Made by a program: the position numbers and the translations under genes. From Zelonia costaricensis (taxonomy: Eukaryota; Euglenozoa; Kinetoplastea; Trypanosomatida; Trypanosomatidae): a DNA stretch of 50,881 bases. The DNA lies in the NCBI GenBank assembly GCA_030849075.1, contig JASAOO010003386.1, forward strand, positions 1 to 50,881. Reading direction: 5' to 3'. Under the pieces are notes generated by a model. That model worked only from the letters and a program-made list of their open reading frames with translations, searched no databases and was not told the DNA's origin. This document shows, in pieces, positions 38,763 through 49,306 of this stretch. The first letter of the stretch is position 1, and every line of letters begins with the position of its first letter.

Positions 38763-38764
38763 CT
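38763..38764 (-). promoter_or_regulatory. Predicted spliced-leader acceptor AG
   Basis: On the coding strand CTCCTCTTCCTCACGG and a further stretch end in GCTGCAG here. The leader to the PAN3 ATG is 21 nt. Confidence 0.4.
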
Positions 38765-39101
38765 GCAGCACCGATGCAGCGGACACGCCGTGAGGAAGAG
38801 GAGCGAACACGAGCTACACCGTCAATGAGGTAAGGCAACGTGTCGTCGCGGTGGGCCTGTGGCTCGCGGTGACGTCACGGCTGGGTCAGGAGCGAGCACC
38901 TCGTGCTGTGCGGTGTGGGTCTGTGCGTGGTTCGTACAGCACACACGAAGTGGCGCGGCACGGCACCGACCACCACAAGAGCGCCGCCGCCTCACCTGCT
39001 GGAGATGCACAGGGAGATGAGCCGGAGCACAGGGGAACGAGGTGCTCGCCACGCACTCGCAGGCACTGCCGGCGTCGGTGAGATGCGTGAAGAAAGAAAA
39101 G

Positions 39102-39110
39102 ACACACACA

Positions 39111-39152
<42 letters not shown>
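39102..39152. repeat. (CA)n microsatellite
   Basis: About 25 CA units with one CCC interruption, in the PAN3 5' flank. Confidence 0.95.
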
Positions 39153-39153
<1 letters not shown>

Positions 39154-39700
39154 CGGCGGAGTAAAGAAGAGAAAAAATGTCGCAGAGGGGGAAAGACGAG
39201 AAAGATGGGGACGTGTGTGCGAGCAGCAGCAGCAGCCGAAAGCCGGTAGGGGGGCCGCCCCTCTGCAGTGGAAGACGACGACGGGGAAGAGAAACACGAG
39301 AGCTCACAAGCCGCTTCCCCTCACGAAGTCGCACCGAGTACCTTCTCTCGCTTCTTTTCTTCTTCCACGGAGGAAAGAGGGACTAGCGGGAGCGCCACAC
39401 GCATGCCGCAAGGCAGCGCTGCAAGACCCGGCAGACACGCACCGCCACAACGAGCTGAGGGAGGGGGGAAGAGGCGGCGGCGTGAAAAGGGCAAGGCACA
39501 ACACGCACGCTGTCACGCGTATTCCTGTGTGCAACCGGGGCAGAGCGAGCGACAGAGATGAAGGGAGGGGGGGAAGCAAGTGTGGACACATCGGCAGTCG
39601 ACCCACCGCGTCGAGGAGGCGCAGCCGGCGGGGTGTAGGAAGGTGCACGCGCGAAATACGCAGCGAGCAGCCGCAATGCGTGACAGCGGGAAAGAGAGGC

Positions 39701-39703
<3 letters not shown>

Positions 39704-39737
<34 letters not shown>
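39704..39737. repeat. (GT)n microsatellite
   Basis: About 17 GT units. It is opposite in orientation to the CA tract 550 bp away, so the two could pair in the transcript. Confidence 0.95.
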
Positions 39738-39738
<1 letters not shown>

Positions 39739-40183
39739 ATGGGAGACACAGATCAGCACATGTGTGGGGTTGTGAAGAGGCAGGGCGCAGAGGAGTCAGA
39801 GAGAGTGAGACTGAGAGAGGAAAACAGGCGGGCCCTGCAACAAGAGCCGTGCGCCGCACGCGCATGCCTCCATCGCACCCCTGACACGCGAGATGCGACA
39901 GTGCGAGAACGCCAAGTCTGTGTGCGTGTCACTGAAAGCGCTTGGCGTAAACGCGCCTTCCTTTCTTAAAAACACGGTTTTGGGGGTTTCTTTTGTTTCT
40001 TGCTACGCCTTCTTGAGAGCGCGTGTGTGCGCCAAGCAGACCCGGTCGCGTGCAGCTCGTGGCGAGCGCATGTGCGTCGTCGTTGGAGACGCGTTCTCCC
40101 GCTTGCGCAGAGCTGTCCCCCGCGCTGCAACTCTGCCCAAAACACCAGCAGCCCTGCGCTCCAAGAAAGCGACAGGGTGCGCA

Positions 40184-40537
40184 TCACTTCGTCGGCCGCT
40201 TACCTCCAGCGGCCGCTTTGTTCTTGTACGGGTGTGCACCCTTGCCGCCGCCCGTCGCCTTCCGCTTCGATGGAACGGCGACGGCGACCAGCGCGCTCTC
40301 CGTCATGCGGACGTTCTTGACACTGGCGCCGCGGATGAAGCACTCCCGCGCCTTCCAGAACGACTCGCCGTCCGCGCCGGTGCGGGTGCTCTGCTTGATG
40401 ACCACGTTCATGGCCCGGTCCGTGCGCATCACAGTGCCGTTTACCGTCTCGCCACCGGCGAGCTCGATCGAGACCTCCTTGCCGCGGCAGTTGCGCAGGA
40501 TCTCGATGGGGGTGATGGGCCGGCGCGCAAAGCTCAT
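40184..40537 (-). CDS. LSm4-like Sm-fold protein, 117 aa
   Basis: Sm1 lies at about residues 14-48, with the loop VMRTDRAMNVVI. Sm2 lies at about 66-78 (FIRGASVKNVRM). Between them GESFWKARECFIRG mirrors the LSm4 pattern of D-K-F-W..P-E-C-Y-I-R-G, which favours LSm4 over SmD1 or SmD3. LSm4 is part of the LSm2-8 ring that binds the 3' end of U6 snRNA. In many eukaryotes it is also part of the cytoplasmic LSm1-7 ring. The C-terminal tail (about 93-117) is Gly/Lys-rich, a short version of the RG tail found in other LSm4 proteins. Start: ATG at 40535-40537, 15 nt after an AG at 40553-40554. The upstream part of the open frame is Ser/Pro low complexity. Confidence 0.85.
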   Translation of the reverse strand: MSFARRPITPIEILRNCRGKEVSIELAGGETVNGTVMRTDRAMNVVIKQSTRTGADGESFWKARECFIRGASVKNVRMTESALVAVAVPSKRKATGGGKGAHPYKNKAAAGGKRPTK

Positions 40538-41364
40538 TTCCAATGCACGCGTCTGTGCCGGCAAAGCGACCGGGTACACGGCGGGGAGGCGAGAAGAGCC
40601 AAAAAGCCCACCGCGTGAGTGGGTGTGTGGGTGTGTGGGTGTGGCGACCTCGAAGAGAATCGCGCCGCGTGCAGCTCTGAGGCACCCGTGAAGCAACAGG
40701 GGTGGCCAAGACAAGGAGAGCGAGGTGCAAGAAGGGTGACAGAAGTTTGAAGGAGGAGGACTGCTCGTAGTGGGAGACGTGATGCGTCGTGGTGGGCCGA
40801 AACCGGCGGCCGTTGCGCCGGATGCGGGACCGCACGACCGAGTCGCTCGCTCTTTCTTCGGGCGTGGTTTCTGTGGTGGTGTGTGGCAGACGACAGGAGC
40901 GACAGGGGTCCGTTGCATGACAGCCGGGGGCGCCTCGGCGATAGATGCGCAGAGAAGAAAAAGGAAGCTGTGGTGGTGTACGTCCACCTCTCCCTTCCCC
41001 TCCACCTTTGAGTGCTTACTCTACCAACTCCTGATGTACGCACTTCGTTCTTTTCTGTCTTACTTGCTTAGCTGCGCTTGCGGCGTAGCATCATGGAGCG
41101 GTCCACACCGCTGCGGCGGCTGGGGATGCGCACGTGGGCTTCTCCAGTAGGTCTCACTGCCCGACACACGAGAGGGATGCGAGAGCACAAAAAACAAACA
41201 AGTCGAACGGCGTGTGAGTGGGGGGAGGGGCAAACGTCCGATGGCCTGAAGCACGATGGGAGAAGGTGCGAAGACGAGAGCCCCTCTCCACCACCAAAGA
41301 GCAGCGACAAAGAGTGTGCGTCGAAGGCACACACACACATACACATACAAACGTGCGCAATGCC
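40538..41364. other. Intergenic region between Mut7-C gene and LSm4-like gene
   Basis: A GTGTGGG-type repeat at 40614-40643 and short CA runs near 41330-41350. I see no gene. Confidence 0.7.
40614..40643. repeat. GTGTGGG-type short tandem repeat
   Basis: About four units of GTGTGGGT, within the 5' flank of the LSm4-like gene. Confidence 0.8.
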
Positions 41365-42258
41365 TCACTGCTTCGTGAGCTGCAGCTTGCGGAGCGGCTG
41401 GCCGGTGCGGCGACACTCCTGCACCTCCTCCGCGAGGTCGCGCAGCGCCGGGAATACGTCGATGACACGGTCGAGGTCGTCATCGGCGAGGTACGAAAAG
41501 ATGAGCACCTTCGTAAGTCTGGGGAACGACCGGAAGCAGCGGAGTTTCGCCAGCCGCGTCCGCTCCTCCTCCACCGGCGCCCCCGCAGAGATGCAGAGCG
41601 AGCGAAGCAGGTTGAGGGTGCGGAAACTCTTGTAGTTGATCACGTTCTCGCCGTCGAAGCCCCAGAACACCTTGCGGCACGTCGGGCACTCGGTAAACTC
41701 GTCGTAGATCTCGTAAATCTTGTCCACCACGCGCCCCTTCACCTCCTTCTTGCCGACCGGAAGGAGCAGGTCATTGCAGACGACGCAGCGGCAGAAGACT
41801 CGGTTTGGGTCGTACGTGAGCCCGGCCTGCTGGATGAGCGCCACGATGGCGCTGTTGAACTCGCTGCTGCGCCACTGCGGCATGAAGAGGCAGCGCAGCT
41901 CAACATCGGCATCATCGCTGTCGTCCGAGTAGACGGAGTCGCCATCTGAGTCGTAGGCGACGACGTGGCGGCGGACAGCGCCGTCCTCTGCGCCTGCTGC
42001 GCCGCGCCGCATGGCCGCCGCTCGTCGGTTGTGCACCTGCACCGTGCGCTGCAGCGGGCGGCTGCACGTGACGACGATGCGGTCCTCGGCGCAGGCGACT
42101 GGGATGAGGTCGGCCTGCGGGACATCGGGTGAGCAGAACGTGTCGTAGCCGAGCAGGCGGAAGTACTTGGCCACCTTATTCATGCTGTAGTCCATGATGA
42201 AACGCGGCTCCTCAGCCACGCTGTGCGGCGAGGTCGAACACGCTACCGTGAACGGCAT
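41365..42258 (-). CDS. Stand-alone Mut7-C RNase-type domain protein, 297 aa
   Basis: Residues from about 20 read FIMDYSMNKVAKYFRLLGYD, the entry to the Mut7-C fold (a PIN-like RNase domain with a zinc ribbon). Zinc ligands are visible as RCVVCND (about 154) and CPTCRKVFW (about 191). Between these blocks an acidic insertion, about residues 80-115, is rich in Asp and Ser. The motif that is usually T-R-D in prokaryotic members reads VVTCSRPL, closer to eukaryotic mut-7/EXD3 proteins. The DEDD exonuclease domain that precedes Mut7-C in EXD3/mut-7 is absent. A C-terminal helical extension (about 210-297) is not part of the core. The start ATG at 42256-42258 is 28 nt after a strong AG acceptor. 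A role in RNA turnover is inferred from the fold only. Confidence 0.85.
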   Translation of the reverse strand: MPFTVACSTSPHSVAEEPRFIMDYSMNKVAKYFRLLGYDTFCSPDVPQADLIPVACAEDRIVVTCSRPLQRTVQVHNRRAAAMRRGAAGAEDGAVRRHVVAYDSDGDSVYSDDSDDADVELRCLFMPQWRSSEFNSAIVALIQQAGLTYDPNRVFCRCVVCNDLLLPVGKKEVKGRVVDKIYEIYDEFTECPTCRKVFWGFDGENVINYKSFRTLNLLRSLCISAGAPVEEERTRLAKLRCFRSFPRLTKVLIFSYLADDDLDRVIDVFPALRDLAEEVQECRRTGQPLRKLQLTKQ

Positions 42259-42286
42259 GACGCCAATTACAGGAATGGGGTGGAGG

Positions 42287-42288
42287 CT
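42287..42288 (-). promoter_or_regulatory. Predicted spliced-leader acceptor AG
   Basis: A long C/T tract including TTTGCTTCTTTTCCCTCGTC ends in CACTCGGGCAG here, 28 nt before the Mut7-C gene ATG. Confidence 0.5.
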
Positions 42289-43206
42289 GCCCGAGTGAAA
42301 TAGACGAGGGAAAAGAAGCAAACAGAAAGAGAAGCGAGCAAGCAGATGGACACGCCACGCTGGTGTGTGCAGAGAGGCACCGGCGAGGGCCGCGAGAGAC
42401 CGCGCAAGACTCGTGCACGCGCTGGAAGTGCAGTAGCTGGAGAGAGGCGGAGGGGGAGAGACGGAGGTGAGGAGGCGCGGGAAAGACAGGATGCGTCTCT
42501 GTGCACGTGGTGGTGAAGTGGGGGCGGGAGCGGAGAGGGGGGGGGAGGGCGTGAAGCAGAGGGTGAAGGGGAAGAGGTAGGCAGCAGCAGCAGAAGCAGC
42601 AACATCGACACGAGCGATAGCGCAGCCAGGCCGAAGCGACTCGATGGACGAGCACAGGCGAGTGGCGTCCTGCAAAGCTGTATGCGCGTCAAAAGTGTGG
42701 GCGGCACGAAAGGGCACACGGACGACGGCAAATCCGCCCACTCGTGCAGTCCCCGCTGGAGACCTGCGCTCTCGTGCTCTCCGTCGTCTGACAGTGTGCA
42801 CAGCGCGCGACCCATTGCAAAGGCAAAAGAGGGAGAGAGAGAGAGCAAGGTGTCCACGACTGACCCGCACGCGCCCTCTGGAAGACGCCTTTACCCGACT
42901 CCTCATGTGACTTGGCCTGTGTGATTGATTTGATTACGTGTGTTTTCTTTTTGTGCTCTGCGAAGCGCGGGATGCGGACCTTCGAGAAGTGAACCGGAGC
43001 TGTGCGGTGGCGAGGCGGATGGGTGGGTAGCGCTCGTACGTGCGTGCAGTCAAGGGCATCGAAGGCGGAGTGCTGGGGACGCAACGGCCGCGGAGTAGGG
43101 TAGCGGGATGTGGTCAACAGAAGAAGAGCGAGCGCCGCAACGTCGATGCGCAGCATCGTCGCAATGCACAAGACGACGCCACCGCCGACACTCACGAGGG
43201 GTCAAA

Positions 43207-43247
43207 CCCTCCTCCCCTCCTCCTCCATCTCTCTCTTCCATATGCAG
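43207..43247 (+). other. Plus-strand polypyrimidine tract with AG, opposite to gene direction
   Basis: A C/T tract from 43207 to 43239 is followed by ATATGCAG ending at 43247. It has acceptor-like form on the strand without accepted genes. Confidence 0.4.
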
Positions 43248-43552
43248 TCTCTCCTGTCCTCCTGCCCTCGCCGCCTTCCCCCCCCCGTTGTTCAGTGGCA
43301 CCATCACGCCCATCAGCCGCCGAGAATCACTCGAGGCGTGCCGAAGGGGGGGGGGAAGAAGGGGGATAGCGAGGGAGGGGAGGGAGGGCGGGAGGATTGG
43401 ACGCGGGAGGGAGGTTGGAGGGGGCGGTACACGCAATAATGGTGACATGAATGTTGTTCTTCCCCTTCAGCAGGAGGAACGGAAAGAGAAGCCGCGGGGA
43501 GAAAACGGCACGTCAAGGAAGAGAAGGGAGAAACACGCACAAGCACGCACAC

Positions 43553-43572
43553 AAACACACACACACACACAC
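43553..43572. repeat. (CA)n microsatellite
   Basis: Ten CA units in the UBE2H 3' flank. Confidence 0.9.
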
Positions 43573-45354
43573 GCATATATCACGGAGGGGACGCAGCGGT
43601 CGGCTGAACGAATGTGACGGGGACGCGATGGAGGCTCAGTGGAGGTGGGAGAGGGAAAGGGAGAGAGAGGGGTGAACGCAAAGGCGCACTTTTCTTCTTT
43701 TTTGGGGAGGGGAAGGCAAAGCAGGGGACGACAGCTAGGAGACGGCAGAAAACAGGAGAATCGAAAGCAGGAGGAGGAGGGGGGCACGAGCTGCACCAAC
43801 AGAGAAGCAAACAGAGCGGAGTCGCCATGGGAGAGGAAAAGAGGAGACCAGATGGGGTCTGAAAGGTACGGAAGAGGGGCCTGGGGTAGCTCGAGAGCCG
43901 GAAAGCAACACTACAACGGGGAATCGGATCAGGAAAAAACCAGAGTCAAAAAAACACACAAAAAGGAACTGCGACCGCGTCACCCGCTCGCCCTCACCCG
44001 CTCACCCCCCCCACCGCACCCTAGTGTCAGGTCCGCTTTCCACAACTCGCGAGATCACGCGAGGGAGAGGCGACGAGTAAGAAAGGTTTACACTTCAGCT
44101 ATCGGGACTTGATGGAGAGAGGCACAGCGGCAACGAAACAAAAGACGCGTAGCTCGCAATGCCGCGGCAGGCAGCGGGAGGACGGGAGGCACCAACACAG
44201 AAGGTGACATCGCAGGCGCGCGCGCAGAGAAACACGCACGCGCACATGCACATCGAGCGTGTGCACCCATAGACGCAAAGAAAACGCAAAGCACGCGCAA
44301 CGGACGCCGAGGTTTCGTGTAGAAAGGGCCGAAGCGCAGCGATGGAAGAGGGGAAACAAGACACAGGAAGGGAGTGATGGGGGGAAGCATGCAGGCGCCA
44401 AAGCGCAAGCACCAAACACAGAAAAAAAAAAAGCACCAACGCCGGTAGAGAGGCTTGTGAGGGGAGACGGGGAGACTGGGGAAGAAGAGCGCCGTCGACC
44501 CTTTCTTATCTTCTCTACACCACCTCTTCCCGCTTCTCGCCGCTTCGTCTCTGGGGGTGGGGGGCGTCATCGGGCAGGGGAAGAGGGAGGTGGAAGAGAA
44601 GGAGAAAGAGGGAAAAGAAAGCGGTGCCCGGAAGGGCGGTGGAGAAATCGATGCAGACGTCGGTACCACGCACCAGACGAAAAAAAAAAAAAAACAATGA
44701 AGAGTGATGGGAAGCAGATGGAAGAGCATTTCTAGCGCCGTGACGAGACACAGTGAGCGGGAGACGGGAGGGCAGGCCAAAAAAAGTACCACACTCGAGG
44801 GAACAAAAAACAAAAAGAAGGATCGCACACGAAGAGCGAGACACCCCCCACATACTCACACACACAAACACACTAGCTGGGAAAAGGGAAGAAAAAACGA
44901 AAGCGGAAGCAACACTGCGCATTGCGTCAAGCACAGGTTCGGGGAAGCAGAGGTGAATACCGCAAGGCGTGGGCTGGCAAAAGTGACCAAAGCCGCGTAA
45001 GCGGGGGAAAGTGTGCCGCGATGGTGGCACGCAAACAAGAAGAACAGAATGGCGGTAAACACGGCGTGGAATGGCGCCGGTCCTGAAAGCGGGAACGCAG
45101 AAGAAGCGAAGAAACAGAACGAGAGCAGCTGTTTGATGGACACGACTCGGCAGAGGTGACGACGGCGCGCAGGGATGCCGGGTGCGGCGACGAGTGGCGG
45201 TTCGTTTGTGACGGCGCGTCACTGTGGACGAGGCAAAGCAGACACAGTGGGAAGGCGCTGCTTGGCGGAGTACGGGAGTGTCAAACGAGGTAACGCAAAA
45301 GACGAGATGCGCTGGTTCGCATCTCATGGGTGCGCTCTTGTCTCTGCTATGATG

Positions 45355-46023
45355 TCAGAGGTCGATCTCCTCCGGCTCGTACTCCGCCTCACCGCCCATG
45401 TCCTCCGGCATGCCCCGGTGGTCCTCTGTCGGCGTCACGGAGGAGTCGGTGAGCACCTTCGAGTGGCCAGCCGCCATGGGACCGTCGGACACGGTGTCCT
45501 TCACGTCGTCCTCGTTGTCGTCCTGTTGGCGGTACTGCTCAGGAATCGACTCGCGCGCCTTCTCCGCGGTGGCGTGCGTGCTGACGTGCTCGCGCAGGAG
45601 CGCATCGTAGCCGACGCGGTCGGCGTGGAGGAGATGGGCGGCCTGCGCGTTGAGCGGGTCGGACGGGTTGGGGTAGCGCAGCAGCTGAGGCAGGAAGACT
45701 TCGAAGATGTTCTCTAGCTGGTACATTGGGGTCCACGTCTGGTTAATCACGTCAAGGCACACGCTGCCGCTGCGCTCGTCGACGTTGGGGTGCAGAATGC
45801 GGTTGCAGAAGCCAATGGACGGGGACTTGAACGGGTACTCGCTGGGCAGCTGGACGTGCAGCATCCACGTGCCGTCCTCGTACGGCGTCCCCTCCGGTCC
45901 TTTGAACTCCACCCAAAACTCCGCCACGGTGTCGGACGGGTACACCTTGCGGGCGGAGTTGCACAGGCGCATGTAGTCCATCTCCCGGCGGCGGTTGCTG
46001 CGGGGGTTGGTGAGGCCGCTCAT
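45355..46023 (-). CDS. UBE2H/Ubc8-type ubiquitin-conjugating enzyme, 222 aa
   Basis: The E2 fold fills residues about 10-160. H78-P79-N80 and the active-site Cys89 in [12 protein letters not shown] are present. [16 protein letters not shown] and [21 protein letters not shown] closely follow UBE2H and separate it from other E2 classes. The acidic C-terminal tail (about 163-222, ending EPEEIDL) is a UBE2H feature and is longer here than in human. The enzyme takes ubiquitin from E1 and passes it to substrates. In yeast Ubc8 and animal UBE2H it works with the GID/CTLH ligase. The start ATG at 46021-46023 lies 14 nt after a strong AG acceptor, and the MSG start matches the family opening. Confidence 0.93.
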   Translation of the reverse strand: MSGLTNPRSNRRREMDYMRLCNSARKVYPSDTVAEFWVEFKGPEGTPYEDGTWMLHVQLPSEYPFKSPSIGFCNRILHPNVDERSGSVCLDVINQTWTPMYQLENIFEVFLPQLLRYPNPSDPLNAQAAHLLHADRVGYDALLREHVSTHATAEKARESIPEQYRQQDDNEDDVKDTVSDGPMAAGHSKVLTDSSVTPTEDHRGMPEDMGGEAEYEPEEIDL

Positions 46024-46037
46024 GATAGACGCCTCCA

Positions 46038-46039
46038 CT
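46038..46039 (-). promoter_or_regulatory. Predicted spliced-leader acceptor AG
   Basis: A 30-nt C/T tract (about 46070 to 46042) ends in GCTCTGACAG here. It gives a 14-nt leader, one of the clearest acceptors in the window. Confidence 0.55.
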
Positions 46040-46927
46040 GTCAGAGCAGAAGGGAAGACGGGTGAGGGAGGAAATGAGTGACGACGAATGCAGCGGCACG
46101 AGACACGCGCTGGTGATCGGGAGGGGAGGGGGGAGAACGCGGAGTTCAAACGAACGGTTCGAACAGGTCACACACACACGCGCGCGCAACAAGAAAAAAA
46201 AAAAACGAGTGCTTGTGAGAACGACGATTTACCGAGGAGCTGGTGGTGCTAGCGGAAGATGCTGCGATGCGGTCTACTCGTATGACGGCGGGTGTATGAG
46301 TCGGCCGGCACGCAGAGACACACTTCTTTGAAGATTACGAGGACGGCGTACAGGTGCGCGGTGATGCGCAAGCAGCGGTGAGGGGGGAGGGGGAGGGGGA
46401 GGGGGGAACAACCGCCACGGCTAAAGCGGAGAGGGGGGAAAGCGGGCGGGCTGTCAGTGTGGGTGTGGGCGAACAAGGCAAAGATGCGACACAGGCGAGA
46501 GAGAGAGTGAGTCGTGTCTGGTGAGCAGCGGAAGCTGTTGAAACGAAAAACCGGCGCCGAGCAGAGGACGAGGAGGTGCCCGCGCAGCGTCTTTCCCTTC
46601 TCCTCTCGTCCACGTTTGCGTGTAGGGGGGGTGGTCTCGAGCTTTCGATGCGGAGAGACGAGAATGCGAGGTGGCAGGCAGAATATCCTCGCGTGCCTGT
46701 CACCTTGCTCAGACAAGGCGGCACGACGAGGGAGGTTGAAAGCGGTGGCGAATACACGGCGACGCGGTGGTGTGCGCTCCAAATGTGTTCCGCGCGTACA
46801 GACGGAGAAGCGGGGGGGATACAAACAACGAGGGGAGCGGGGAAGCCGGTTAGTAGCGGCAGAGTGGGGAGGCGAATAGGCGAGAAAGTCAGGTAATGTT
46901 GTGGATCACCTGCGTGTAGGCATTAGC

Positions 46928-46957
46928 GTGTGTGTGTGTGTGTGTGTGTGCGTGTGT
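46928..46957. repeat. (GT)n microsatellite
   Basis: About 14 GT units with one CG interruption. Confidence 0.95.
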
Positions 46958-47624
46958 CGAGCAGGACGACGCAGAGGAGACGCGTGGGAGAATAAAGTTG
47001 CGCAAGTCGAGTAGAGTCATCGTATCTGCACGCGGTTTTTTTTTTGTCAGCGACCCGTCTCGGCTTGGGGAGGACAGAGAAGGCGCCTGAGCGCAAAGCT
47101 GTGGCCTCAACGAGGCGATGCCAGCCCCCGCAGACACTGACGGTTTGTGGGGAGAGGAAAGAGGAGGAGGAGGGGGAGGGAGGGGCCTAAAGCAAGCAGG
47201 GCTTGCCGCTTTCTCTAGCGCTTCACGAAGCCGCTCCGCGCGGCAATTCTCTTTCTTTTTTTCTGCCCCGCGTCGACTCTGAGTCGCTCTTCGCGCCAAA
47301 GGGGGGGGAGGGGTCGGCGTGCTGCGCTCGTTTTCGTGGATGCGCTTTTGCCGGGTGCGCTGATAGGTGCCACGTGTGGTAGACCCGTAGGAATTAGTTT
47401 CGCGCTCGCGCGGGAGATGGAGTAACAGCTATGGATGTTGCGGAAAGAGGCTTCAGCGGGCTCGCAAGGGTAGGAAGAGAGAGAACGTGGGGTATCACAC
47501 GATAGAGAGGGGGGGGCACCGGCGTAGAACGGCCTTCAGGGGAAGGGGTGACAATGAAGAAAAAACCAGGACGAGCCATGCACGCGGGCGCAGCGTCGTA
47601 TCGCCACCCCGCAACGGGAATATA

Positions 47625-47697
47625 AACACACAAACACACACATGCACACACACACACACGCACACACACACACACGCACACGCAAATACACACAGCA
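47625..47697. repeat. CA-rich tract
   Basis: Several CA runs separated by single base changes, about 70 bp in all. Confidence 0.9.
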
Positions 47698-48619
47698 GAG
47701 ATCTACCGAGGCGCACAAAGGTGCGCTGAACAGAAGGTGATGGCTCACCAGTGGGGGCCAGAAGGGAGGGTGAGGGATAGGGAAAACGCGTCCGGCGCAC
47801 GACGCAGGGGAAGCAAGAGCGGGCGCGCGGAAGGCGAAGGGGAGAGGGGCCCGCGTCACGTCCCAAGCGTGTGTTGCTCGGTTGCTGCCCGCTGAGTGGC
47901 TCACAGCACAATATATAAAAGCAAGGCGAATGGGAGAGGGAGAGAGGACAGAGGCGCCGTAGCATGCACGCGGCACGTAAAGGAGAAGATGCACTTGGTG
48001 GACGACGAGGGACGGACAGTGGCGGAGGGAAGTGGAGGAGGAGGAGCGCCTGACGAAAACAGGGAAGGAACAGAGGAGACAGGTGAAGCGTGGGGCGCAC
48101 GGTGCGTGCGGCAAGCGTCCACCGACTCGCAGACGATGGCCAAGAGCGCTGTGAGACAGAGAGGTGAGGGAGGTAGCCAAGAGGTCTGCCGGTGTCGCTG
48201 CGTCTCACCATCTCGTGCTCGTCTGCGCCGGCCCTTCACACCACCCCGCGACAGCCGTGGCGGAGAAAGCGCAAACAGCGGGGGGAGGGAAGGGCGGAGC
48301 GGGGGGGAGGGCCATGCAAGCGCTCCAGCGCAGACAAGCCAACACGTTCAACGACGATCACAACGAGGACAGGGGTGGTACGGGGGGAGTGACAAAACAG
48401 CGCACGCAGCAGCAGGCCGATCGCAGGCCCGCTCAAGTGAGGAAGCAGCGAAGGGAAAAAAAGGAGAGACGAGAACGGAAGGAGAAGGGCAAAGGCGAGG
48501 CGACGCCGTGTGTCCGCTCCACGAAACAAACAAAGGCACAAACGCACACGCACACGTACACATACAGACATTTGCGTGCACGGATGCGAGCCAGCGGAAG
48601 GGGGGAGGGGAGGGGGCCT

Positions 48620-49306
48620 CTATACGTGTACCTTCCCGGTGAGAGGGCACATGACGGTGGCGCACTTCTCTCCGATCTCGGTGCCGCAGTCGATACAGAT
48701 GAGAACGAGCTCGTCGTCGCTGGCGTGCGGTGACATGCCGGAGAGCAGCATGGGCGACACGGAGCGGCTGCGCCGTGGCTCCGGCGCCTTGGCGTTCGGA
48801 ACGTTGTCGCCCTTGTTCGAGTACGTCACGTGGAAGCTGCTCGCGAGATCCATGTTCACGAAGGACCCGTTCAGCTCCTCGTTGCTAGAGCCGGAGCTGC
48901 TGAGGTTGGAGGTGGCGACGATTGGCGGCGGCAGCTCCCCAGGACCCTCGGCGGTGGGTGTCAGGCCCTCCACATTGTAGAACTCCACGAGGGACTCGTG
49001 GCTGGATCCCTGTGGAGCGGCGGCGCCGTTGCTACGCCCCGTGCGAGGCGTGGCACCACGCGGCGTCTTGGTCGGACTCTTGGCGGCCTTGGCCGGCGTC
49101 CCCGCTGCCACGCCGTTCGACCCCGCGCCGTTCTGCTTTCCGCGCGCGGAGGCGGGCGACGAGGGCGTGGTGGGCGAGGCGGCGGAGGGGGTGGCGACGG
49201 CGGGCTCAGTACGGGCCTTGGGCGGCTGTGTAGCGGTGGCAACCGCCGTGGACGTGGACGGCGCCGCGCCGCCCGGCGTCTTCATCGACGACGACTCGCA
49301 CCCCAT
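48620..49306 (-). CDS. Hypothetical protein with MGC acylation signal and C-terminal Cys motif, 228 aa
   Basis: The protein opens MGCESSSM. Gly2 with Ser nearby suits N-myristoylation and Cys3 suits palmitoylation, a pair that sends many kinetoplastid proteins to the plasma or flagellar membrane. Residues about 8-105 are Ala/Thr/Ser/Pro/Lys low complexity and probably disordered. Residues about 108-195 include ESLVEFYNVEGLTPT and SSFHVTYSNKGDNVPNAK. The end holds C204-x2-C207-x7-C215-x4-C220, a possible zinc knuckle, followed by PLTGKVHV at the C-terminus. I do not know the family. Start: ATG at 49304-49306. Frame extension upstream is short and unlike protein. Confidence 0.78.
   Translation of the reverse strand: MGCESSSMKTPGGAAPSTSTAVATATQPPKARTEPAVATPSAASPTTPSSPASARGKQNGAGSNGVAAGTPAKAAKSPTKTPRGATPRTGRSNGAAAPQGSSHESLVEFYNVEGLTPTAEGPGELPPPIVATSNLSSSGSSNEELNGSFVNMDLASSFHVTYSNKGDNVPNAKAPEPRRSRSVSPMLLSGMSPHASDDELVLICIDCGTEIGEKCATVMCPLTGKVHV

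Larger units (their letters stand above)
38742..40183. other. Intergenic region between LSm4-like gene and PAN3
   Basis: It contains a CA tract at 39102-39152 and a GT tract at 39704-39737. I see no gene. Confidence 0.7.
42259..45354. other. Long non-coding gap, 3' UTR of UBE2H gene and leader of Mut7-C gene
   Basis: These 3.1 kb show only low-complexity frames. A plus-strand pyrimidine tract with AG lies at 43207-43247, a CA tract at 43553-43572 and an A14 run near 44680-44693. I see no gene. Confidence 0.65.
46024..48619. other. Non-coding gap, 3' UTR of MGC protein gene and UBE2H leader
   Basis: GT tract at 46928-46957 and CA-rich tract at 47625-47697. The frames present are low complexity. 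I see no gene. Confidence 0.65.

Noticed and set aside
44088..44828. 246-residue minus-strand frame in the long gap after UBE2H
   Set aside because: Mostly runs of Phe, Ser, Pro and Leu from pyrimidine tracts.
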